Made by a program: the position numbers and the translations under genes
Shown here: in pieces, positions 56,004-64,000 of the stretch
Layout of the letters: the number at the start of each line of letters is the position of its first letter
How positions within the stretch are numbered: position 1 is the stretch's first letter
Source of the DNA: Brachycybe producta
Taxonomy: Eukaryota > Arthropoda > Diplopoda > Playtdesmida > Andrognathidae
Direction: 5' to 3'
Assembly: GCA_036925085.1 (NCBI GenBank)
Contig: JAUPFP010000008.1
Location: forward strand, 2,887,957-2,951,956
DNA length: 64,000 bases
The notes under the pieces: generated by a model
Seen by the model: the letters and a program-made list of their open reading frames with translations, nothing else
What the model was told of the DNA's origin: nothing
Databases searched by the model: none

Positions 56004-58773
56004 ATGAGTTTGAGTAAGGTTGTACGTTACGGAGTGGTTGCCGGAGCGGTTTACGGTACGATTGCAGCGTTACACGGAAACAAGTGGCAGTTAGAAACGT
56101 TCGGATTGGTTCGATTCGGAAGGGCAGCATCTACAGTATGTACGTGGTCAATCGGTTTAACTTTGCTCATCCGTTTTCTAAAGAATATTTGCCTAATAAA
56201 CCCTCGTTTTGGTGTAATTTTGTTCGTTATCCAATAATACCATTATGAGGTAAAAGTGGGGCAAAGTTACACGGATGAGCAAAGTTTTTACTCTGATTGA
56301 CTAAAGACAAACGTGTCAAACGGTCGCGACATTTCGTTCAATGAAGATATGGTACCCTTAATTCTCTTTCTACCCTCACTTTCAGGTCGGAAGAATCATT
56401 GTTGATTACAAGCTAACGTTGCATAATGTAGATCCCGAAAGTGACCATTATCAGGAACTGCAATCACAGGTAAAATTATTGGTTCTCATTGTATGGATCA
56501 TATGTTTTATGAGACATAGACTAAAAGTTCCATACAATAAGATCTCGTTTTTAAATGGCAAATTCCCCTTAAACTCTTGTTTATTCTGTAGCCACACATT
56601 TTTCATGTTGATATAGAAAGTTTATTTTGAAATATATCAACATGAAAATACTTATAAAGTGGATTCAGCTAGCTATCCTTCAAGTTTCTCGTAATTTTGC
56701 TCCTGAACCAAGAGTTCGAAAAAACAGCTGTTCATAAAAATCCTCAGAAATAACAATTTATGCAGCTTATTTTTTTAATAGGTTCATCAGAGAGCTGCAA
56801 CGAGGCTTCTTGCACTGTGTTGTGCAAACGGCGGAGTTTTCATCAAAGTGGGACAACATATGGGAGCTCTAGATTATTTACTTCCAAAGGAATACATCAC
56901 AACTTTAAGAGTTCTTCATAATAAAGCGCCAGAATCATCCATTGAAAGCGTTTATGAAGTTATCAGAGAGGATCTCAAACAAGAAGTATAAAATAGAAAC
57001 CTTGTTTTTATATGAAAATAAAAAAAGCTTACTTTATGTTTGTCTAGCCGGAAGAGTTGTTCGCTTCCTTCGATCCGAATCCGATCGGTGCTGCATCTTT
57101 AGCTCAGGTCTATAAAGCAGTAACCAAGGAAGGTGACGTCGTGGCCGTTAAAGTTCAACATAAAGAAGTCAAAGCGAGAGCTTTTGTTGATATGAAGACG
57201 ATGGAGGTTTCAAATCACGACGACATTTATAACATATTGAAATTATGTAACTGTGTACATTTTTTCCCTCTCTCTCTCTCTCTCTCTCTCTTGCAGGCAC
57301 TAACTCATTTGGTAATGCTGGCGTTTCCAGAATTTCAGTTTCTTTGGTTGGCCGAAGAGACGAAAAAGAATCTTCCGATCGAACTCGATTTTATACATGA
57401 AGGGAAGAATGCAGAACGAGTTCGACGGATGTTTAGCCACTACAAATGGTTCAAAGTACGGCTTTTAATTGTTTTAGTCAAATAGATGATTCAATAAAAG
57501 CCAGAGAAGAATAAAAATGAAATATATTATGCAAAATTAAAATTCTAAGAACACCAAATCAAACGTTATTTGAATCTTGATAAGGAAAAAAATGAAACAT
57601 CAAACCAATTAAATGATTTCGAATGCTCCGAGCCTAAATATTCATGCTATTGTAAAAAATAAAAGCCACGATGTCGTCAATTGCAATGACTATCCAGTGA
57701 CCCAAAATTGATCACTCGCTTAAAACGTTTTTTTTTTAAAAAATTCAGGTCCCTCGTATTTTCTGGCATCTCAGTTCGGAACGAGTTCTAACGATGGAAT
57801 TCTGTACGGGAGGACAAGTCAATGATTACAATTATATGGAAAAACACGGTATACCCGTACAAGAGGTCTCAATTGTTACCCTTAAATAATCGATAAGAAA
57901 ATCATCCCTTTTCATTCGTTAATTATTCAATCGAACTTAGGTCACGAGAAAGCTTGGCATAATTTACAGCGACATGATCTTTGTTCAAGGATACGTCCAT
58001 TGCGATCCACACCCTGGCAACATTCTAGTGGATAAACACAATGGAAAAGCGCAAATCGTTCTTCTAGACCACGGATTATACATTGTATGTACACAGTAAT
58101 TGTTTCAATTGAAAAGTCGTTTTTTTTAAACGAACTCTTTTCTTTAGACGATGAAGGATACGTTTCGAATCGATTACGCGAATATGTGGCTGTCGTTGAT
58201 TCATGCAGACGTAGAAAAGATCAAGCAACACGCAGCTGCAATGGGTGTCTCGGGTCCAAGAGGTGAATTGTTGGCTAGTATGATGACAAATCGTGCTTGG
58301 AAGTACGTTGAATCTGGAATGGACAAGAAAGAAAAAACCGCAGACGAGGTAACAGAAATATACCGAGACGTAGCCTATTGTATTGTTGAAAAACTAACCA
58401 CCCAAATTGTAATTTTCAGGAAAAAGAGATTAGAGCCTACGTAGCCAAATATATAACGGACATTGCCGAAATTCTAAGGCTCGTTCCAAGAGAGATGCTC
58501 TTTATCTTTAAGACGAACGATCTATTACGTAGTATCCAGTACGCATTGAAATCGCCTCAGAATGCGAGTTCATTTATTAACATGTCACGTTGTTGCGTGA
58601 AAGCCATAGCTCAAGACAGATTAGAATGGTGCCAGTCTGTGTCGTGTAGAATTAGAGTGAAAAGCAACGAACAGTGGCTACTATTGAAAATCAGTCTTTA
58701 TGAGATGTACGTTTGGTTTCAGAGTTCAATATTTGGGAGGTTCTTTGCACCGTCTCAAACTTTAATCATTTAA
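56004..58773 (+). CDS. ADCK1: AarF-domain-containing kinase 1 (UbiB family)
   Basis: Mitochondrial atypical protein-kinase-like protein, related to yeast Mcp2 and to COQ8. Nine exons: 56004-56135, 56386-56469, 56782-56985, 57048-57206, 57297-57455, 57749-57865, 57941-58084, 58148-58348, 58420-58773. All introns are phase 0; the frame encodes 517 residues, close to human ADCK1. UbiB landmarks: KxGQ motif in FIKVGQHMGALDYLLP, A-rich loop GAASLAQVYKA, ATP-site lysine in VAVKVQH, the ELDF/EGKNAE block (ExD motif), catalytic loop HCDPHPGN and metal-binding LLDHG. An N-terminal hydrophobic segment (about residues 8-25) could be a membrane anchor. A fold-back transposon lies in intron 2. The pyrimidine tract of intron 4 is a CT microsatellite. 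Start chosen by similarity; an in-frame TTG-led extension to 55983 has no upstream ATG in the exon. Confidence 0.95.
56590..56750. mobile_element. Fold-back element, copy 8, inside ADCK1 intron 2
   Basis: Contains TTTTCATGTTGATATAGAAA, GTTTATTTTGAAATATATCA, CATGAAAATACTTATAAAGT, CAAGTTTCTCGTAATTTTGC and GAGTTCGAAAAAACAGCTGT. The left arm is largely missing. It ends about 30 bp before the exon 3 acceptor. Confidence 0.7.
57267..57292 (+). repeat. (CT)n microsatellite acting as the ADCK1 intron 4 polypyrimidine tract
   Basis: CCCTCTCT...CTCT runs directly into TTGCAG at 57291-57296, the acceptor for exon 5. No other pyrimidine tract is available for this acceptor. Confidence 0.85.
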
Positions 58774-58850
58774 GATGTAACCTTATGGCAGAAATTATTC
58801 CAGATGATAGAACCTCTTATGTGCTGTGCACAACAGTATTTATGAAGCTA

Positions 58851-58856
58851 AATAAA
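58851..58856 (+). promoter_or_regulatory. ADCK1: ADCK1 polyadenylation signal
   Basis: AATAAA 77 bp after the ADCK1 stop codon, followed by a GTTTATG-rich stretch. It is the best candidate in the 3' UTR. Confidence 0.7.
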
Positions 58857-59420
58857 GTTTATGCCTTTTAAACGTATTTGAATCATGGGAAAATTTCAAA
58901 AAGAATACTTTTAAATGTGATTTTAAAAGGGGTTAAAAATTTTTAGCTAGCAACAACAAAACGTGTCCACATACGAAATAAATTTACCATAACCAGCTTT
59001 CGTAATGCTTTCCGTTTGATGTTATTCTACTTGTCACAGGTTAAAAGCTTGTGCCGTAACCTTAATTATGAAACTTGTGGGGACCATTAGGCGAAAATTT
59101 AAAGTAAGGTCTGCTTAGAAGGAAAAAATGCTGAATTTTTATTAAATAAGAATAAAAGGAATGCATAAATGATATTTTCACTTCATTCTTTATGAAAATA
59201 AAACTTTATTCCAGTTTTAAAACAAACTTTATTCAGTTTTCTATTAAAGCCATAGAGGTTATTTTTTAAAGGAATCGTTATGAAAATACCATTATCATTT
59301 TCTTTTACGTCTGTAGTTTTCAAGTAAATGTTGAATTTCTCTCAACAGCTGCTTCAGAAAAACTAGTAAACTCAATAGGAAGGTATAATCAAATATGAAA
59401 CTAAAATTGACTCTTAGCTT

Positions 59421-60036
59421 GGGGCACACATGCAATCATCAGGTGTGCAATAGTTTGGTTGCATGAGTGACTACCAAGGGTTTATATGACAGTGGACACA
59501 CAATTGCAACTGATATTCAACTATAAATTTGGCCAACTAAAGAGTTTGCGTTTTGACACGAATTCATTGATTGCACAACCTTGAGAATCCGAACACGTCT
59601 AAGCCTACTTGGAACCAAACAGTTGGATAAGTCATGTATTGTTACTCGTCACGTGATTGGATGTACCTAATACCGCTTCGTCATTTTCTTCCCAGCTCGA
59701 GAGCACAAAACACAGCTAACTCGCAGAAATACGTGCTTTGAACTGAGCAATTAGTTGCATGTGTGCTTACATCTTACCGTTTGATGCATATGTGAGCGAC
59801 AGGCATTTAGAAATAGGGACGAACGCAACTTCTAATTGGTTGGTTATGTAGTCTGCCGTCAAATGCTCCGCCCTTTTCAACGTCGAACCACACAACAAAC
59901 CAATTAGAAGTTGCCGGTTCATAAAAAGGGCGGAGCCAACTTGTGTTCGTCCCGATTTCTAAATGCCTGTATTTGAGCGCGGTTTAGCCATTGGCGGATC
60001 AAACTGTTGCACAATAAATAACTGCATGTGTGCCCC
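59421..60036. mobile_element. Inverted-repeat element with GGGGCACACATGCA termini
   Basis: Left end GGGGCACACATGCAATCATC then TGTGCAATAGTTTG; right end, reverse-complemented, GGGGCACACATGCAGTTATT then TGTGCAACAGTTTG. The inverted repeats are about 38 bp with a few mismatches. Element length is 616 bp including a nested GC-box MITE at 59799-59970, so about 435 bp without it. No clear target duplication and no coding capacity. Confidence 0.75.
59799..59970. mobile_element. GC-box MITE, copy 5, nested in another element
   Basis: A 172-bp copy with ACAGGCATTTAGAAATAGGG at the left; the right end is its reverse complement with one mismatch over 26 bp. Flanks ATGTGAGCG and ATTTGAGCG form a 9-bp duplication with one mismatch. 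It contains CCGCCC/GGGCGG in its two halves and CCAATTAGAAGTTG. Confidence 0.85.
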
Positions 60037-60169
60037 TACACTTATGAAACATTAAGAGCCTATATGTGTGACGCCATTTTGAATATTAGCAGATGACAAT
60101 TATAGTTCCACTTTTCGTCGTTTATTGGCGCTCCACAGCTAAGCCATTGAAACCAATGAGAAAGAGAAA

Positions 60170-60551
60170 TTCCTATTTTAAAAATACATGGTTCAGGCAA
60201 ATGTTTTGTTTTCTGCAACGAAAATTGTTATTTTCAAAATTCAAATTGCAATATGTACATAACAATATTGCTCACCTAGTGATACGTTGGTACAAATTTA
60301 TAATTAGTTTTTCTATTTTTAATTTCATTTTAAAATCTCGTATTTTTAGCCCATGTTAAATTCCTATTTAAAAATACATGGTTCACACAAATGTTTTGTT
60401 TTCTGCAACAAAAATTGTGATTTTCAAAATTCAAATTGCAATATGTACATAACAATATTGCTCATCTAGTGATACGTTGGTACAAGTTTATAATTAGTTT
60501 TTTCTATTTTTAATTTCATTTTAAAATCTCGTATTTTTTAGCTCATGTTAA
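60170..60551 (+). repeat. 191-bp tandem duplication
   Basis: TTCCTATTTT(A)AAAATACATGG begins at 60170 and again at 60361. The two units are nearly identical through CAATATTGCTCA, CTAGTGATACGTTGGTACAA and TAGCCCATGTTAAA/TAGCTCATGTTAAA. Low divergence implies a recent duplication. Confidence 0.9.
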
Positions 60552-61668
60552 ATCCCATAGGCGACAAACGCTCCTCCGTTTATACATTTTATAGGATCAA
60601 ACTTCCCACTAACAATAAGTTTTATGATACCCTAAAATTTGACCACTAATTGTATACGACTCAAATTACTCACCATTGTAGATCAAAAGTTGCTCTTCCT
60701 TTTTTCAGTAGTGCATATTTACCCAAAAAAGAGTCGTTATTAAAATATACCCACTTTTATCTATCGATAAGAGAAAATGGCAGACAAAAGTGTATCAAAA
60801 TTGATTTTTTTGCCACATGTTGACGTCACAGCTACAGAAGCGCCTACATGCGAAGATTTTTGTAAGTTTTTTTTCACTGTAGGCTCTTAACTGTTGTTGG
60901 TAGGTAAAAGAAAAGGTCATTCGTTAATAAAAATGAGATTACTACAGTAAAATAATAATCGCAAAAGCAAAATAACATTTTTATGGCAATCATTGTCATA
61001 TATATACACATCATAATATGACAGTCATGAACTAAGTATACAAGCAAGTGACATCATAAGTTATGATTGTCACTTTTATAATATTTTCTGTAATGAGGCC
61101 CCCCACACAATCCACACCGGTTAGCGTTGTGATTCGTAACAATAAAAGAATCTATTTAAAAGTTGTATCGTTATGAAATATAAATATTTTTAAGAGAATT
61201 ATCTTTTAATTAATAATAAGATACAACATTACAATAACTGTTGAACAAAATCCAAAAAAAGAGATGGCAAATGAAATTATGCAATAGCATTTCTTGCAAA
61301 AATGAACTTCTTTCTTAATACAAATAATGAATGTTTTAACAAAAACGATTTCCATGACAATTATTATCACTAATATTAACTGTCTTTCAGAAACTTAAAA
61401 AAGAAACGCTTTAAACTAACTGGGTGCGGGGGGTTATTTTGTGTTGTCATGATACCGCGCGGCACTGAAGAAGCGTTCAACATTTAAGACTGAAAACGAG
61501 TACAACTCTCAAGATAAAAAGAGAGGAAGTGTGCGCACACAAATTACCTTTGTTATGTAATCAGTTACCTTTATGTTTTAACCGGCATTGTTCAGCGGCC
61601 TGCTGATTGTGTTATTCGTTGTCATTGCACGAATTTCCCACCTTTCAACAACAACAAAAAAAAGAAAT

Positions 61669-63952
61669 TTACGATTCAGACTTGCTTACGACATAATTCA
61701 ATTTCAACACGAACCTAACATCGGCAGGTAAGTAGCTTTGATCTAAACCGTATTTAATCACAGCGAGTTGACAAAGTAGCTTAAGACTAGGAGCTTTAAA
61801 AAAGACAGAAAAATAATTAAAACGAAACGATAGAAAATAATAAAATAGAAAAGCAATTTACAAAAATCTAGAATATGTAGATCGTTGTGGTCCATCAGGG
61901 CCGTTTCTATAGGTTCACTGAGTGGTATGAGTGCCGAAACTAGGGCTGCATTTGGATTTGGACTAAAATTAAGAAAACAAATTATTTAAAGTTGTGCCAC
62001 GTTTAACAGCGGTAAGAATAACTATAGTGGCACTTCTGTACAAAGGTATAACCAAAACAAACGATATTGGGTAACTATCTCATAGCGACTGGTTGTTCTC
62101 AGAGATAACATTAAAACTAATCTCGTGTGCCACATTTATAATGCACCCTATTATATGCGTGATCTTTTCAAGTGTTCCCGACCTAGTTCCTCCGAATAAA
62201 TATATCCTATGCCCAATGACACAACAACACTGGCGTCGTCTCTGACAAGGACCAGATCCTTTCGCTTTTACGAGAGACCAATGACAAGAAACTAAAAGAA
62301 GAAATAACAATTACGCTCATCTGAGCTTCGATTCCTATGTGTATAGTATTATAAATCGACAACGATACCAGGGTCGAATTTATATAAATCGGCAAAATGC
62401 TGATTGTGAATGCCATTATAACCACCAAAAATGTAAAGATGGCCGTTATGAAGAACTGAAACAACATAAAAATAAAGTAGAACGTCAGACGTAAATAAAG
62501 AGCAGAGTTTTTTTAATCGAAAATGAAAGAAAAGATTAAAAGAGACTAGGAAGTTACAGGCCGAATGGCTTCGTCTTCCGATAGGCATACGTCCGGTCGT
62601 TCTCAACTCCTTCCACGTTTGGTTTCGTGTGTCAAAACAGACGATCTCGTTGCAGTAGATCTCTTCATCTTGCGAATAAAACAATCCCATTCTTCCACCA
62701 CGTCCTCCGAAAATATACATACAATGATCAATGGCAGTTGCCGAGTGAAAATCTCGTCGCTTCGGTGGTTTTCCCTACAAAAAATGAAAGGAAAAACACG
62801 CTGCCAGTTTACGATCGATACAAAAGAAGAAGAAGGAAACCTATAAATTAGAAACAACACCTTTGCTTTAATGTAATGCCAAACCATCGTTCTCAAATCC
62901 AGAGCATAAACATCCTGACTGAACTGATCTAGATTCTCTTCGTATCCGCCGAAGATGTACATCTTGCCGCCGATGACGCAGGACGAGTGTCCGTCTCGTG
63001 CGCCTGGGATGTGGCCTTGAACGATAGGCTTTGACCACTGGTTAGTAACTTTTGTATCAGAAGAAAAGTAACAAAGACGAGAACTGCTAGTTAGGAATTG
63101 TAAAATAGAACAACAATCGATACAATCGAGACATTTTACTTGTATTGAAACAAAAAAGTTGGTTGCAAGCTTTGTTGTCGTTACGTCCTCCCCAAATATA
63201 GATCAATTCTCTAAAGGCAACTGCTGTGTGTCCATAACGTTGAAAAGGAGCCGAAATACATTGTGAGCTTTGTATATCCGGTAAATGCAAAGCCGTCCAT
63301 CTCAAAGACACTGAAAGACAATGCATTAAGGCTGTTTTAATGTACAAACGCGCCCTTCGAAGTCTTTTAGAAATTTGAAAGTGTTTTAAAAACTAGAAGG
63401 GTAAAATCAATCACTTACGGAGTATTTCTTATGAAGTTATGTTGGTATTTGTTAAAATAAACTTTTTATGTCAGTTTGAAAATGACCAAACTTTAAGCAA
63501 TCGTTAGTTTTAAATTTTTGTTCATAAAAAAATTATTTTGAAAGATATAAACAAGAAAGAAAAAAACTATTAAGTGATTCAGCTACCGTTCTAGTTTCTA
63601 TCACGGTTTCAAATTCTCCTTAGTTTTACTCCTGAAACTGCACAGTAACCATGTGTACGAAAAATCAGCCGTTCATAAAACAACTTAAAAAAGCAATTTG
63701 GACCAAACACCGTCAAAACATAAAAAACTATAAAAATTAGGGGTGTTTTTTATTGACAAAAATTATTTTACAAAAATAGAAATCCATGAGTAAAAAAATA
63801 CCTGTATCCAAAACGTGAACGTCCATCGGTCTGGACACTTTGTAATCCTCTCCTGTGCAATAACCACCGAACGAATAGATCTTATCGCCGACAGCAACCG
63901 CTGCATGGTTGACCCTCCGAGGTCCACCCTCCAGATGAACTACCCACTTCAT
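61669..63952 (-). CDS. KLHDC3: Kelch domain-containing protein 3
   Basis: Six-kelch beta-propeller protein; vertebrate KLHDC3 is a CUL2 ubiquitin-ligase receptor recognising C-terminal glycine degrons. Eight exons on the minus strand: 63952-63802, 63310-63140, 63048-62861, 62774-62558, 62455-62369, 62291-62183, 61962-61862, 61793-61669. The joined frame is 1149 bp, 382 residues plus stop, the same length as the human protein as I recall it. Start MKWVVHLEGGPRRVNHAAVA. Kelch blades show the double Gly and following aromatic pattern: YSFGGY, IYIWGGRND, MYIFGGYEE, MYIFGGRGG, LYIFGGYNG, IYLFGGT. The C-terminus keeps NDLHILDFSPSLKLLCQLAV and LDQSYLPADVR. An acceptor at about 63965 precedes the ATG, so a 5' UTR exon lies beyond the window. 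A fold-back transposon occupies intron 1. Confidence 0.96.
63360..63690. mobile_element. Fold-back element, copy 9, inside KLHDC3 intron 1
   Basis: Left arm TTTGAAAGTGTTTTAAAAAC, TAGAAGGGTAAAATCAATCA, AAAATAAACTTTTTATGTCA; right arm TTATTTTGAAAGATATAAAC, AAGTGATTCAGCTACCGTTC, TAGTTTCTATCACGGTTTCA, ACGAAAAATCAGCCGTTCAT. One of the fullest copies. Confidence 0.8.
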
Positions 63953-64000
63953 CTTCTTCACCTTCTGTTAGGAACCAAGTTTTCTGTGAAAATGTAATAA

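Larger units (their letters stand above)
58774..61668. other. Interval between the convergent genes ADCK1 and KLHDC3
   Basis: Holds the ADCK1 3' UTR with AATAAA at 58851, a 616-bp inverted-repeat element (59421-60036) with a nested MITE, a 191-bp tandem duplication (60170-60551) and a block at about 60980-61092 related to 41330-41520. No exon recognised; the frame at 60093-60359 lies mostly in the first duplicate unit and looks non-coding. Confidence 0.6.

Noticed and set aside
61669..63952. KLHDC3 exon 6 reading on past 62183 to a stop near 62080
   Set aside because: The read-through peptide has no family similarity. The donor at 62183 with exons 7 and 8 restores the full 382-residue protein.

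Overview
This is nuclear DNA from an animal, most likely an invertebrate bilaterian. All six recognisable genes are animal genes with GT-AG introns. The intergenic DNA is very AT-rich and full of microsatellites, poly-A/T runs and short non-autonomous DNA transposons. Coding exons keep many CpG dinucleotides, so they do not look heavily methylated. A degenerate GGTTA/TTAGG array and the frequent palindrome TAGGCCTA occur in many invertebrates and do not fix the phylum; I cannot name the species.

Layout. (1) 1-7616, plus strand: the last two coding exons of a basonuclin (BNC1/BNC2-family) zinc-finger gene, whose 5' part lies outside the window. (2) About 7.6-50.7 kb: a roughly 43-kb stretch with no coding exon I can support. 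It holds miniature inverted-repeat elements, fold-back elements, a pogo-like element, hAT-like elements, a 16-bp inverted minisatellite beside a GGTTA array, and a 12-unit 169-bp satellite inside a larger repeated element. (3) 50.7-64 kb: a compact cluster of five complete genes: COA8 (+), GNPNAT1 (+), NDUFAF1 (-), ADCK1 (+) and KLHDC3 (-). I rebuilt the exons from splice sites and reading phase. The coding lengths close in frame at 186, 198, 290, 517 and 382 residues.

How the genes relate. COA8 (complex IV assembly), NDUFAF1 (complex I assembly) and ADCK1 (UbiB-type atypical kinase) all act in mitochondria. GNPNAT1 makes N-acetylglucosamine-6-phosphate in the hexosamine pathway, and KLHDC3 is a six-kelch substrate receptor for a CUL2 ubiquitin ligase. 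GNPNAT1 and NDUFAF1 converge with 180 bp between their stop codons; NDUFAF1 and ADCK1 diverge from a shared interval of about 1.2 kb. From memory, the human orthologues of COA8, GNPNAT1 and ADCK1 lie on 14q, and those of NDUFAF1 and BNC1 on 15q, which suggests a remnant of an old bilaterian linkage group.

The most unusual material is repetitive: a 169-bp satellite next to a single-unit version of the same element; a palindromic 16-bp minisatellite; a GC-box and CCAAT-box carrying miniature element with 8-9-bp target duplications, found only in the right-hand gene-rich part; a fold-back family with about nine copies; and a group of CTCF-like motifs between the desert and the housekeeping cluster. 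I found no CRISPR array, no virus and no intact transposase or reverse transcriptase.
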